Positions 23,353-34,428 of a DNA stretch of 64,000 nucleotides are shown here, piece after piece. How positions within the stretch are numbered: the first letter of the stretch is position 1; every line of letters begins with the position of its first letter. The notes beneath the pieces were generated by a model. That model was not told the DNA's origin. It was given only the letters and a program-made list of their open reading frames with translations, and made no database searches. This DNA is from Symsagittifera roscoffensis (taxonomy: Eukaryota > Xenacoelomorpha > Acoela > Convolutidae): positions 36,039,966 to 36,103,965 of the forward strand of contig NC_087067.1 in NCBI RefSeq assembly GCF_963678635.1. The letters are read 5' to 3'. The position numbers and the translations under genes were made by a program.

Positions 23353-23425
23353 TGATTCCACACAGGTTTGAACTGGGGGTTTCCTGCGTGATTGGCAGAT
23401 GGGACAACCACTTCACATTGGCACC
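23353..23425 (-). pseudogene. tRNA-like element, class B, B box altered
   Basis: The B box reads GTTCAAACC (C to T on the plus strand is G59 to A), while the acceptor GGTGCCA is intact, unlike its repeat partner at 19897. The acceptor damage there is therefore younger than the 3.46-kb amplification. Confidence 0.82.
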
Positions 23426-24171
23426 TATAGGATCGCAAAATTTTGAAGCTTCGGAATCAGTGATCAAATGGCATGTGTTAGGAGTTTCGATCATTGTAAC
23501 CCTAATTGCTATAAGAAAAGTGGGTTCATCGAGATCCGAGGTTTTAATATTTGCTTCTCTTGAACTCCGTGAATAATGTTCATAAATTTTTCTTCATGGC
23601 AGAGAAAAGGTAGATATCTTTTTCAGTCAAGCCATTGTTGTCAACCAAGAAATTTTTTCTGACTTTTTCAATGCAAAATTGGGAGCGCCACTTACTATAA
23701 AACACTCGATTTCGATGTTCAAACAAACCTAAGCTATTTTCAACTAACTACAGGGTTGACTTCAGTAAATCTTGCGCTACGTTTTTTGTAAAAACTGTTC
23801 GATTAATGGAACGTATTTTTTTGTTTTTTTTTGCTTGAATTTTTTTCTGATCGTTGCCCTCTCACACTTGAAAAAAAAAACCATTTGAAATGTAATATTA
23901 AGTTTAAAAGCTTGGAACTGAGTATCATTTCGCATTTGAAAATGTGAATTGTTAATTGTCATTTCTGAAGTTGTTGGTTCAGGGAGAAATTGAATAAAAA
24001 AGCTTGTTTTGTTATTTTTTGTGTAGACGGAATTTTTTTTTAATGAAAAGATGATCGATAGGTTTTAATTCATTGTTTAAAGCTTCTTGTGTCAAAGAAG
24101 ATTTTGATTGGTTTTTTGTTTTCGACTGGACTAGTGAAAAAAACGCAAAAAATGTCAAACGGTAAAAAAAC

Positions 24172-24244
24172 TGATGCCACCCAGGCTTGAACTGGGGACT
24201 TTCTGCGTGTTAGGCAGATGTGATAACCACTACACCATGGCACC
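24172..24244 (-). tRNA. tRNA-Val(AAC), intact (A45 variant)
   Basis: Complete cloverleaf with G45 to A as the only change. A T7 terminator lies one base past A73. It heads a run of four evenly spaced A-B dimers (1,136 to 1,220 bp). Confidence 0.87.
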
Positions 24245-24573
24245 TATTAGATTGCAGAGATTTTTAGATTCGGAATCAGTGGTCAAGTGGCATTTGTTAA
24301 TAGTTTGCATAATCGAAACTTTGTTTGCTATAGAAAAAGTGGGTTCATCAAGATCCGAGGTTGAATTGTAAAAATAGGACTGTCATTTTTCATTTGACAA
24401 AGTAAATTATTATTTTTTTGTGTCATTTTTCATTTGACAAATAAATTATTAATTTTTATTGCATGAAGTTGTTGTTCGAGGGAAAGAAATTATGATTTGA
24501 TTTTTCTTATTGATTTTAGTCCTCTTGACTCGACTAGTGAAAACAAACGGAGAAATTGTATATCGGTAAAAAG

Positions 24574-24646
24574 TGATTCCACACAGGCTTGAACTGGGGG
24601 TTTCCTGCGTGATTGGCAGATGGGACAACCACTTCACATTGGCACC
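24574..24646 (-). pseudogene. tRNA-like element, class B, TGTGAAGTGG variant
   Basis: Standard class B body, 402 bp from the A copy of the same dimer. Confidence 0.83.
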
Positions 24647-25307
24647 TATAGGATTGCAAAGTTTTGAAGCTTCGGAATTAGTGGTCAAATGGCATGTGTT
24701 AGGAGTTTCCATCATTGTAACCCTAATTGCTATAAGAAAAGTGGGTTTATCGAGATCCGAGGTTTTAATATTTGCTTCTCTTGAACTTCGTGAATAATCC
24801 TCATAAATTGTTCTTCATGACAGAGAAAAGGTACATATCTTTTTCAGTCAGGCCATTGTTGTCAACCAAGAAATGTTTTCTGACTTTTTCAATGCAAAAT
24901 TGGGAGCGCCACTTTCTATAAAACACTCGACTTCGATATTCAAACAAACCTAAGCTATTTTCAACTAACTACAGGGTTGACCTCAGTAAATATTGTGCTA
25001 CGTTTTATGTAAAAACTGTTCCATTAATGGAACAAATTTTCTGATCGTTGCCCTCTCACACTTGAAAAAAAAACCATTTGAAATGTAATATTAAGCTTAA
25101 AAGCTTGGAACTGAGTATCATTTCGCATTTGAAAATGTGAATTGTTAATTGTCGTTTCTGAAGTTGTTGGTTCAGGGAGAAATTGAATAAAAAAGCTTGT
25201 TTTGTTATTTTTGCTTAGACTCTTGTGTCAAAGAAGATTTTGATTGGTTTTTTGTTTTCGACTGGACTAGTGAAAAAAACGCAAAAAATGTCAAACGGTA
25301 AAAAAAC

Positions 25308-25380
25308 TGATGCCACCCAGGCTTGAACTGGGGACTTTCTGCGTGTTAGGCAGATGTGATAACCACTACACCATGGCACC
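25308..25380 (-). tRNA. tRNA-Val(AAC), intact (A45 variant)
   Basis: Same tRNA as 24172. Its left spacer is shortened (the segment between TTTTTGCTTAGAC and TCTTGTGTC lacks about 60 bp), a deletion shared with the unit at 21876. Confidence 0.87.
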
Positions 25381-25709
25381 TATTAGATTGCAGAGATTTT
25401 TAGATTCGGAATCAGTGGTCAAGTGGCATTTGTTAATAGTTTGCATAATCGAAACTTTGTTTGCTATAGAAAAAGTGGGTTCATCAAGATCCGAGGTTGA
25501 ATTGTAAAAATAGGACTGTCATTTTTCATTTGACATAGTAAATTATTAATTTTTAGTGTAATTTTTCATTTGACAAATAAATTATTAATTTTTATTGCAT
25601 GAAGTTGTTGTTCGAGGGAAAGAAATTATGATTTGATTTTTCTTATTGATTTTAGTCCTCTTGACTCGACTAGTGAAAACAAACGGAGAAATTGTATATC
25701 GGTAAAAAG

Positions 25710-25782
25710 TGATTCCACACAGGCTTGAACTGGGGGTTTCCTTCGTGATTGGCAGATGGGACAACCACTTCACATTGGCACC
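25710..25782 (-). pseudogene. tRNA-like element, class B, C40 to A
   Basis: Extra lesion in the anticodon stem (CTTCG instead of CTGCG on the plus strand, so C40 is A opposite G30). Otherwise the class B body. Confidence 0.82.
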
Positions 25783-26491
25783 TATAGGATTGCAAAGTTT
25801 TGAAGCTTCGGAATTAGTGGTCAAATGGCATGTGTTAGGAGTTTCCATCATTGTAACCCTAATTGCTATAAGAAAAGTGGGTTTATCGAGATCCGAGGTT
25901 TTAATATTTGCTTCTCTTGAACTTCGTGAATAATCCTCATAAATTGTTCTTCATGACAGAGAAAAGGTAGATATCTTTTTCAGTCAGGCCATTGTTGTCA
26001 ACCAAGAAATGTTTTCTGACTTTTTCAATGCAAAATTGGGAGCGCCACTTTCTATAAAACATTCGACTTCGATATTCAAACAAACCTAAGCTATTTTCAA
26101 CTAACTACAGGGTTGACCTCAGTAAATATTGTGCTACGTTTTATGTAAAAAATGTTCCATTAATGGAACGAATTTTCTGATCGTTGCCCTCTCACACTTG
26201 AAAAAAAAACCATTTGAAATGTAATATTAAGCTTAAAAGCTTGGAACTGAGTATCATTTCGCATTTGAAAATGTGAATTGTTAATTGTCGTTTCTGAAGT
26301 TGTTGGTTCAGGGAGAAATTGAATAAAAAAGCTTGTTTTGTTATTTTTTGTTTAGACGGAAATTTTTTTAATGAAAAGATGATCGATAGGTTTTAATTCA
26401 TTGTTTAAAGCTTCTTGTGTCAAAGAAGATTTTGATTGGTTTTTTGTTTTCGACTGGACTAGTGAAAAAAACGCAAAAAATGTCAAACGGT

Positions 26492-26498
26492 AAAAAAA
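26492..26498 (-). terminator. Pol III T7 terminator of the intact tRNA at 26500
   Basis: Seven T in the transcript direction start one base after A73. Confidence 0.8.
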
Positions 26499-26499
26499 C

Positions 26500-26572
26500 T
26501 GATGCCACCCAGGCTTGAACTGGGGACCTTCTGCGTGTTAGGCAGATGTGATAACCACTACACCATGGCACC
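26500..26572 (-). tRNA. tRNA-Val(AAC), intact
   Basis: Perfect match to the 73-nt consensus shared with 7139, 8682 and 27720: every stem paired, anticodon AAC in loop CTAACAC, A box and B box canonical, discriminator A73. The spacer upstream carries a single private change (TTCGCAATC). Confidence 0.92.
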
Positions 26573-26901
26573 TATTAGATTGCAGAGATTTTTAGATTCG
26601 CAATCAGTGGTCAAGTGGCATTTGTTAATAGTTTGCATAATCGAAACTTTGTTTGCTATAGAAAAAGTGGGTTCATCAAGATCCGAGGTTGAATTGTAAA
26701 AATAGGAGTGTCATTTTTCATTTGACAAAGTAAATTATTAATTTTTAGTGTCATTTTTCATTTGACAAATAAATTATTAATTTTTATTGCATGAAGTTGT
26801 TGTTCGAGGGAAAGAAATTATGATTTGATTTTTCTTATTGATTTTAGTCCTCTTGACTCGACTAGTTAAAACAAACGGAGAAACTGTATATCGGTAAAAA
26901 G

Positions 26902-26974
26902 TGATTCCACACAGGCTTGAACTGGGGGTTTCCTGCGTGAATGGCAAATGGGACAACCACTTCACATTGGCACC
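26902..26974 (-). pseudogene. tRNA-like element, class B, loop CATTCAC
   Basis: Changed from the usual B loop: the plus strand reads GTGAATGGCAAATGGG, so the loop is CATTCAC and the anticodon stem starts TTTGC, opening one pair. This variant is shared with 28122. Confidence 0.82.
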
Positions 26975-27711
26975 TATAGGATTGCAAAGTTTCGAAGCTT
27001 CGGAATCAGTGGTCAAATGGCATGTGTTAGGGTTTCCATCATTGTAACCCTACTTGCTATAACAAAAGTGGGTTTATCGAGATCCGAGGTTTTAATATTT
27101 GCTTCTCTTGCACTCCGTGAATAATTTTCATAAATTGTTTTTCATGGCAGAGAAAAGGTAGATATATTTTTCAGTCAAGCCATTGTTGTCAACCAAGAAA
27201 TGTTTTCTGAGTTTTTCAATGCAAAATTGGGAGCGCCACTTACTAGAAAACACTCGACTTCGATGTTCAAACAAACCTAAGCTATTTTCAACTAACTACA
27301 GGGTTGACCTCAGTAAATCTTGCGCTACGTTTTTTGTAAAAACTGTTCGATTAATGCAACGTATTTTTTTTTGTTTTTTTTTTGCTTAAATTTTTTTCTG
27401 ATTGTTGCCCTCTCACACTTGAAAAAAAAACATTTTAAATGTAATATTAAGCTTAAAAGCTTGGAACTGAGTATCATTTCGCATTTGAAAATGTGAATTG
27501 TTAATTGTCGTTTCTGAAGTTGTTGGTTCAGGGAGAAATTGAATAAAAAAGCTTGTTTTGTTATTTTTTGTTTAGACGGATTTTTTTTTTATGAAAAGAT
27601 GATCGATAGGTTTTAATTCATTGTTTAAAGCTTCTTGTGTCAAAGAAGATTTTGATTGGTTTTTTGTTTTCGACTGGACTAGTGAAAAAAACGCAAAAAA
27701 TGTCAAACGGT

Positions 27712-27718
27712 AAAAAAA
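27712..27718 (-). terminator. Pol III T7 terminator of the intact tRNA at 27720
   Basis: T7 one base beyond the tRNA 3' end. Long T-runs at this place are kept in nearly all class A copies. Confidence 0.8.
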
Positions 27719-27730
27719 CTGATGCCACCC

Positions 27731-27741
27731 AGGCTTGAACT
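27731..27741 (-). promoter_or_regulatory. Internal B box of tRNA-Val at 27720
   Basis: AGTTCAAGCCT in transcript direction, close to the TFIIIC-binding consensus GGTTCRANYCC. This box is preserved in classes A and B, altered in C and H (GTACAAGCC or GTATTGG types) and destroyed in F. Confidence 0.85.
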
Positions 27742-27774
27742 GGGGACCTTCTGCGTGTTAGGCAGATGTGATAA

Positions 27775-27785
27775 CCACTACACCA
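27775..27785 (-). promoter_or_regulatory. Internal A box of tRNA-Val at 27720
   Basis: TGGTGTAGTGG in transcript direction fits the pol III A-box consensus TRGYNNANNGG. The AGTGGTT core survives in almost every element of the window. Confidence 0.85.
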
Positions 27786-28121
27786 TGGCACCTATTAGAT
27801 TGCAGAGATTTTTAGATTCGGAATCAGTGGTCAAGTGGCATTTGTTAATTGTTTGCATAATCGAAACTTTGTTTGCTATAGAAAAAGTGGGTTCATCAAG
27901 ATCCGAGGTTGAATTGTAAAAATAGGAGTGTCATTTTTCATTTGACAAAGTAAATTATTAATTTTTAGTGTCATTTTTCATTTGACAAATAAATTATTAA
28001 TTTTTATTGCATGAAGTTGTTGTTCGAGGGAAAGAAAATATGATTTGATTTTTCTTATTGATTTTAGTCCTCTTGACTCGACCAGTGAAAACAAACGGAG
28101 AAACTGTATATCGGTAAAAAG

Positions 28122-28194
28122 TGATTCCACACAGGCTTGAACTGTGGGTTTCCTGCGTGAATGGCAAATGGGACAACCACTTCACATTTGCACC
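28122..28194 (-). pseudogene. tRNA-like element, class B, loop CATTCAC
   Basis: Shares the altered loop with 26902. It also has a T-stem change (CTGTGGG on the plus strand) and an acceptor change (ATTTGCACC). Confidence 0.82.
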
Positions 28195-28939
28195 TATAGG
28201 ATTGCAAAGTTTCGAAGCTTCGGAATCAGTGGTCAAATGGCATGTGTTAGGAGTTTCCATCATTGTAACCCTACTTGCTATAAGAAAAGTGGGTTTATCG
28301 GGATCCGAGGTTTTAATATTTGCTTCTCTTGAACTTCGTGAATAATCCTCATAAATTGTTCTTCATGACAGAGAAAAGGTAGATATCTTTTTCAGTCAGG
28401 CCATTGTTGTCAACCAAGAAATGTTTTCTGACTTTTTCAATGCAAAATTGGGAGCGCCACTTAATATAAAACACTCGACTCCGATGTTCAAACAAACCCA
28501 AGCTATTTTCAACTAACTACAGGGTTGACCTCAGTAAATCTTGCGCTACGTTTTTTGTCAAAACTGTTCAATTAATGGAACGTATTTTTTTGTTTTTTTT
28601 TTGCTTAAATTTTTTTCTGATCGTTGCCCTCTCACACTTGAAAAAAAAAACCATTTGAAATGTAATATTAAGTTTAAAAGCTTGGAACTGAGTATCATTT
28701 CGCATTTGAAAATGTGAATTGTTAATTGTCAATTATGAAGTTGTTGGTTCAGGGAGAAATTGAATAGAAAAGCTTGTTTTGTCATTTTTGTGTAGACGGA
28801 AAACTTTTTTTGAAAAGATGATTGAAAGGTTTTAACTGACTGTTTAAAGCTTCTTCAGCCAAAGAAGATTTTGATTGGTTTTGTGTTTGGACTGGACTAG
28901 TGAAAAAAAACCGCAAAATTTGTCAAACGGTAAAAAAAC

Positions 28940-29012
28940 TGCTGCCACCAAGGCTTGATCTGGGGACATTCTGTGTGTTTGACGGATGTGAGAACCACTA
29001 CCCCATGTCAAC
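28940..29012 (-). pseudogene. tRNA-Val-like, class D, U33 lost
   Basis: Transition copy: left spacer of class A type, right spacer of class D type. The anticodon loop is CAAACAC (U33 to A), the A box is altered to ATGGGGTAGTGG and the B box to GATCAAGCC. Confidence 0.8.
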
Positions 29013-29795
29013 TATGAGATTGCATAGATTTTAGGATTAGGAAGCAGTGGTCAAGTGGCATTTGTTAAGAGTTTTCATCATCGCAACTTTGTTTGCTATC
29101 GAAAAAGTTGTTTTTATCGAGATCCGAGCTTGAATTCTAAAAATAGGTTTTAAAGATTCTAAATGAGCGGAATTTTGTTTCTAATAAAAAGAATTGTTGA
29201 TTGACCTTGAATGAGGTTGTTGGTCCAGGAACACAAAAAAAAACAGGGAAAGCTATTTCCAACTAATTGCAAGACTGACCTTAGTAAACCTTGCGGTTTG
29301 TTTTTTAGTAAGAATTGTTTGTTTAGTAGAACTCATGTTGTTAGTTTAGTTGCAGAAAAACATCTTTTGTTTTTTTGCTTTTTTTTCGATCGTTGCCCTA
29401 TCACGCTTAAACAAACTGTTTGAATTGTAAAAACTTGACCATAGTAAATCTTGCGCTAGTTTTTTTTGTAGAAACTATTCGATTAGTAGAACGTATGTTG
29501 TTAGTTTAGTTGTAGCAGAATAGCTTCTTGTTTTTTTTTGCCTAATTTTTCGATCGTTGCCCTATCACGTTTGAACAAACTGATTGAATTGTAAAAATAG
29601 GTTTATAAGCTTCGAACTGACTGTCATTTTGCATTTCATAAAGTAATTGTTAGTTTTCATTCTTTGAAGTTGTTGATCCAGGGAGAGAAACTATGTTTTG
29701 ATATTTCTGGAAGGAAAAGTATGTTTTTTAAAAAAATTTCGCTCAAAAGGTTTCTAGTGAAAACAAACGGAGAAATCTTATTACGGTAGAAAAAT

Positions 29796-29868
29796 TGATT
29801 CCACACAGGCTTGTACTGGAGGGCTTCTGCGTGATTCGCAGATGCGATAACCACTACTCCTTAGCACT
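29796..29868 (-). pseudogene. tRNA-like element, class C (type copy)
   Basis: 73 nt. The A box core GAGTAGTGGTTATC is kept. The T loop reads TACAAGC (U55 to A), U8 is A, the anticodon loop is GAATCAC (no U33) and the acceptor strands AGTGCTA and TGGAATC pair poorly. Not a functional tRNA. A short T-run (TTTTTCTACC) follows. Confidence 0.8.
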
Positions 29869-30246
29869 TATAGGATTGCCAAGTTATACAGATTCGGAAT
29901 CAATGGTCAAATGGCATGTGTTAGGAGTTTGCATCATCGCAACTCTATTTGCCAAAGAAAAAATGGGTTTATCGAGATTCGAGGTTTAAATTTTTCGTTC
30001 TCTTGAACTCCGTGAACACTTCTTATAAGTTTCTCTTCAAGGCAGAGAATAAGTATATAGTGTTTGTTATTAGAATAATTTGTGTTATGTTGTTTTTGTG
30101 AAGACGGAAAATATCTTTTTTGAAACGATGATCAAAAGGTGTTAATTGATTGCTTAACGCTTCTTTCGTCAAAGAAGATTATGATTGGTTTTGTGTTTTT
30201 GACTGGACTATGGAAAAAACCTAGAAATTGTCAAACGGTAAAAAAC

Positions 30247-30319
30247 TGAAGCCACCCAGGCGTGAACTGGGGACATTCTGTGTGTTAGACGGATGTGAGA
30301 ACCACTACACCATGTCAAC
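30247..30319 (-). pseudogene. tRNA-Val(AAC)-like, class D (type copy)
   Basis: The anticodon loop CTAACAC with AAC and U33 is preserved and the T stem is paired. A58 is C, A21 is C, the anticodon stem has one mismatch and the acceptor (GTTGACA with TGGCTTC) has three. A T5 run follows. Class D is the second-best-preserved class after A. Confidence 0.82.
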
Positions 30320-31101
30320 TATGAGATTGCATAGTTTTTAGGATTAGGAAGCAGTGGTCAAGTGGCATTTGTTAAGAGTTTTCATCATCGCAACTTTGTT
30401 TGCTATCGCAAAAGTGGTTTTTATCAAGATCCGAGCTTGAATTGTAAAAATAGGTTTTAAAGCTTCTAAATGAGCGGAATTTTGTTCCTGATAAAAAGAA
30501 TTGTTGATTGACCTTGAATGAGGTTGTTGGTCCAGGAACACAAAAAAAAACAGGGAAAGCTGTTTCCAACTAATTGCAAGACTGACCATAGTAAACCTTG
30601 CGGTATGTTTTTTAGTAAGAATTGTTTGTTTAGTAGAACTCATGTTGTTAGTTTAGTTGCAGAAAAACATGTTTTGTTTTTTTGCTTTTTTTTTCGATCG
30701 TTGCCCTATCACGCTTAAAGAAACTGTTTGAATTGTAAAAACTTGACCTTAGTAAATCTTGCGGTAGGTTTCTTTGTAAAAACTATTCGAATAGTAGAAC
30801 GTATGTTGTTAGTTTAGTTGTAGCAGAATAGCTTCTTGTTTTTTTTGCTTAATTTTTCGATTGTTGCCCTATCACGTTTGAACAAACTGATTGAATTGTG
30901 AAAATAGGTTTATAAGCTTCGAACTGACTGTCATTTTGCATTTCATAAAGTAATTGTTAGTTTTCATTCTATGAAGTTGTTGATCCAGGGAGAGAAACTA
31001 TGTTTCGATAATTCTGGAAGGAAAAGTATGTTTTTTAAAAAAATTTCGCTCAAAGGTTTCTAGTGAAAACAAACGGAGAAATCGTAATACGGTAGAAAAA
31101 T

Positions 31102-31174
31102 TGATTCCACACAGGCTTGTACTGGAGGCGTTCTGCGTGATTCGCAGATGCGATAACCACTACTCCTTAGCACT
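31102..31174 (-). pseudogene. tRNA-like element, class C
   Basis: Like 29796 but the plus strand reads GGAGGCGTTC where the type copy has GGAGGGCTTC. Partner in the 1,306-bp dimer. Confidence 0.8.
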
Positions 31175-31552
31175 TATAGGATTGCAAAGTTATAAAGATT
31201 CTGAATCAATGGTCAAATGGCATGTGTTAGGAGTTTGCATCATCGCAACTCAATTTGCCAAAGAAAAAATGGGTTTATCGAGATCCGAGGTTTAAATTTT
31301 TCGTTCTCTTGAACTCCGTGAATACTTCTTATAAGTTTCTCTTCAAGGCAGAGAATAAGTATATTGTGTTTGTTATTAGAATAATTTGTGTTATGTTGTT
31401 TTTTTGAAAACGGAAAATATCTTTTTTGAAACGATGATCAAAAGGTGTTAATTAATTGCTTAACGCTTCTTGTGTCAAAGACGATTATGATTGGTTTTGT
31501 GTTTTTGACTGGACTATGGAAAAAACCTAGAAATTGTCAAACGGTAAAAAAC

Positions 31553-31625
31553 TGAAGCCACCCAGACGTGAACTGGGGACATTCTCTGTGTTAGACAGAT
31601 GTGAGAACCACTACTCCATGTCAAC
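31553..31625 (-). pseudogene. tRNA-Val(AAC)-like, class D
   Basis: AAC and U33 kept. The anticodon stem is altered (CTCTGTG on the plus strand). The right-hand spacer reverts to TCGGAATCAGTGG, unlike the neighbouring D copies. Confidence 0.8.
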
Positions 31626-32313
31626 TATGAGATTGCAGAGAATTTTAGATTCGGAATCAGTGGTCAAGTGGCATTTGTTAAGAGTTTTCATCATCGCAAC
31701 TTTTTTTGCTATCGAAAAAGTTGTTTTTATCGAGATCCGAGCTTGAATTGTAAAAATAGGTTTTAAAGATTCTAAATGAGCGGAATTTTGTTTCTAATAA
31801 AAAGAATTGTTGATTGACCTTGAATGAGGTTGTTGGTCCAGGAACACAAAAAAAAACAGGGAAAGCTATTTCCAACTAATTGCAAGTCTGACCATTGTAA
31901 ACCTTGCGGTATGTTTTTTAGTAAGAATTGTTTGTTTAGTAGAACTCATGTTGTTAGTTTAGTTGCAGAAAAACATCTTTTATTTTTTTTGCTTGTTTTT
32001 TCGATCGTTGCCCTATCACGCTTAAACAAACTGTTTGAATTGTAAAAACAGGTTTTAAAGCTTCGAACTGACTGTCATTTTGCATTTGATAAAGTAAGTT
32101 GTTATTTTTCAATGCATGAATTGTTGGTCCAGGGAGAGAAATTATGTTTTGATATTTCTGTGGAGAAGGAAAAGTAAGTTTTTAAAAATTTTTGCTCAAA
32201 ATGTTTCAAATGATTGTTTGAAGCTTCTTGTGTCGAAGAAGATAATGATTGGTTTTGTGTTTTTGACTCGACTAGTGAAAACAAACGGTGAAATCGTATA
32301 ACTGTAAAAAAAC

Positions 32314-32384
32314 TGATTCCACAGGCTTGTACTGAAGGCCTCTTGGGTGATTCGCAGTTGCGATAACCACTACTCCTTGGCACT
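32314..32384 (-). pseudogene. tRNA-like element, class C2 (type copy)
   Basis: 71 nt. A derivative of class C with an AC deletion in the T stem (CCACAGG instead of CCACACAGG), a changed anticodon stem (CTTGGGTG) and U55 lost. A-box core kept. Confidence 0.8.
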
Positions 32385-32806
32385 TATAGGATTTCAAAAA
32401 TATAAAGATTCGGAATCAGTGGTCAAATGGCATGTGTTAGGAGTTTGCATTATCTGAATTTGAAATATCTTTTTGTTTTTTTTTTAATATAGTTTTTTGA
32501 TCGTTGCCTCTCTCACACTTGAACAAACAAATTGAAATGTAATATCAGGTTTAAAAGCTTAGAACTGAGTATCATTTCGAATTTGAAGAAGTGAATTGCT
32601 AAATGTCAATTCATGAGGTTGTTAGCTCAGGGAGAAAATTTGCATTTGATTATTTTTGTGAAGATGGAAAATTTTTTATTTGAAATGATGACCAAAAGGT
32701 TTTAATTGATTGCTTAAAGCTTTTTGTATCAGCGAAGTTTTCGATTTGTTTTGTGCTTTTGACTTGACAAAATAAAAAAATGCAGAAATTGTCAAACGGT
32801 AAAAAT

Positions 32807-32879
32807 CGTTGCCACGCAGGGTTGAACTCGGGACCTTCTGTGTGGTAGACCGATGTGATAACCACTGCAACATGGAATA
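32807..32879 (-). pseudogene. tRNA-like element, class E (type copy), ACC in the loop
   Basis: The anticodon loop is CTACCAC: U33 is kept but the triplet is ACC (a glycine anticodon) instead of AAC. The T arm GAGTTCAACCC is close to the B-box consensus. The acceptor TATTCCA versus TGGCAAC has three clashes and the anticodon stem one. The T-run after the 3' end is TTTTT. Confidence 0.8.
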
Positions 32880-33566
32880 TATTAGTTTGCATATAAGATA
32901 TTCTTTAAGATCCGGAATCAGTGGTCAAGTGGCATTTGTTAAGAGTTTGCGTCATTGCAGCTTTGTTTGCCAAAAAAGAATTAGGTGTCATCAAGATCCG
33001 AGGTTGAATTGTGAAAATAGGATTCAAAGCTTCGAAATGAGTTGCATTTTGTTTTTGATAAGAAGAACTGTTAATTGTCCTTGAATGAGGTTGTTGGTCC
33101 AGCGAGAGAAACTAGGGAACAATTTTTTCAAATAATTACAAGGCTGAACTTAGTAAGCCTTGCGCTATGGTTTTTTTTACTAAGAACTGTTTGAACAGTA
33201 GAAAGTATGTTGTGAGTTTAATTGTAGGAGGATATCTTTTACTTTTTTTGCTTTTTTTCGATCGTTGCCTTATCACGCCTGAACAAACTGATTGAATTGT
33301 AAAATTAGGTTTATAATCTTCGAACTTACTGTCAATTTGCCTTTGATAAAGTAAATTGTTTATTGTCATTGCTTGAAGTTGTTGGTCCAGGGAGAGAAAT
33401 TATGTTTTGATATTTCTGTGGAGGTGGAGAACTATAATTTTTTGTCAAAATTTTGCTCAAAAGGTTTCATTGGAGCTTCTTGTGTCAAAGAAGATATTGA
33501 TTGGTTTTGTGTTTTTGACTCGACTAGTGAAAACAAAAAGAAAAATCGCATAACGGTTTAAAAAAA

Positions 33567-33636
33567 AGATTGCACACAGGCTTGAGTGGCCCCCCTGCGT
33601 GATTCGCAGATGTGATAACCACTACTCTTTGGCATC
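33567..33636 (-). pseudogene. tRNA-like element, class F (type copy), B box destroyed
   Basis: About 70 nt. The D arm and anticodon arm resemble class C, but the T arm is replaced by a C/G run (GGCCCCCCTG on the plus strand) and lacks GTTC. The A box remains, so only a half-promoter is left. Confidence 0.78.
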
Positions 33637-34355
33637 TATAGGATTGCGAAGTTTTAAAGATTCGGAATCAGTGGTCAAATGGCATGTGTTAGGAGTTTGC
33701 ATCATTGCTACTTTAATTGCTAAAAAAAGTGGCTTTATCGAGATCCGAGGTTTTAATATTTAGTACTCTTGAACTCCGTTAATACTCCATATAAGTTTTT
33801 CTTTAAGGCCGAGAGAAAGGTAGGTATCTCTTTCAATCAGGCCTGGATTTGTTTTCTGACGTTTTTCAATGCAAAATTGGGAGCGTAACTTTCTGTAAAA
33901 CACTCGACTTCGATGTTGAAATAACCTAAGCTATTTTCAACTAACTACAGGGTTGACCTCAGTAAATCTTGCGCTACGTTTTTTGTAAAAACTGTTCGAT
34001 TAACGGAACGTATCTTTTTTTTTGCTTAAATTTTTTCTGATCGTTGCCCTCTCACACTTGAAAAAACAATTTGAAATGTAATATTAGGTTTAAAAGCTTG
34101 GAACTGAGTATCATTTCGCATTTGAAGATGTGAATTGTTAATTGTCATTTAGTGAGGTTGTTGGTTCAGGGAGAAATTGAATAACAATTTGTGTTTTGGT
34201 TATTTTTGTGTAGACCGAAAAAAAATTTTTGACAAGATGACCGATAGATTTTAATTCATTGTTTAATGCTTCTTGTGTCAAAGAAGATTTTGGTTGTTTT
34301 TTTTGTTTTCGACTGGACTAGTGAAAAAACGCAAAAATGTCAAACGGTGAAAAAC

Positions 34356-34428
34356 TGCTGCCACCCAGGCTTGAACTTGGGACCTTCTGCGTGTTAGGCA
34401 GCTGTGATAACCACTGCACCATGGCACC
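34356..34428 (-). pseudogene. tRNA-Val(AAC)-like, class A, four changes
   Basis: AAC and U33 present. T71 to G, C51 to A and T27 to G each open a stem pair, and T13 is C. Confidence 0.82.

Larger units (their letters stand above)
22596..25312. repeat. 3.46-kb repeat, copy 2
   Basis: Second copy of the 19.1-21.9 kb segment. Differences include a two-base contraction at the A-run near 23,112 and T-run length changes. Confidence 0.85.
27720..27792 (-). tRNA. tRNA-Val(AAC), intact (best reference copy)
   Basis: Perfect consensus class A tRNA. In transcript order: acceptor GGTGCCA, T8, D stem GTGT with loop AGTGGTTA, anticodon stem TCTGC, loop CTAACAC (anticodon at 27757-27759), variable AGGTC, T arm CCCAG-TTCAAGC-CTGGG, acceptor TGGCATC, A73. 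No intron and no encoded CCA. The only non-pairing apposition in the D stem, T13 with T22, is also found, from memory, in animal tRNA-Val. Expression cannot be judged from sequence. Confidence 0.93.
13882..28870. repeat. tRNA-Val-derived satellite array, block II (A and B units, short dimers)
   Basis: A and B elements here are only about 402 bp apart (pairs starting at 14907, 17201, 19494, 20714, 22951, 24172, 25308, 26500 and 27720). The A to B spacer is shortened and contains a 40-bp tandem duplication. Four further units (near 14,537, 16,854, 19,147 and 22,606) lack a tRNA element and share the junction AAAGATGGGCAC. The block holds eight of the eleven intact tRNA-Val copies. No protein gene is seen. 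Confidence 0.93.
28871..33950. repeat. tRNA-derived satellite array, block III (D, C, C2, E, F units)
   Basis: D and C elements alternate with a 1,306-1,307 bp dimer (D at 28940, 30247 and 31553; C at 29796 and 31102). C to D spacing is 451 bp and D to C about 855 bp. These units are followed by C2, E and F. The spacers are diverged homologues of those in blocks I and II (GATCGTTGCCCTATCACGC, AACTGACTGTCATTTTGC). No protein gene is seen. Confidence 0.92.

Noticed and set aside
27720-27792. Primer-binding site of an LTR retroelement rather than a tRNA gene
   Set aside because: A binding site would match only about 18 bases of a tRNA 3' end. Here the full 73-nt cloverleaf with compensating stems and terminator is present.
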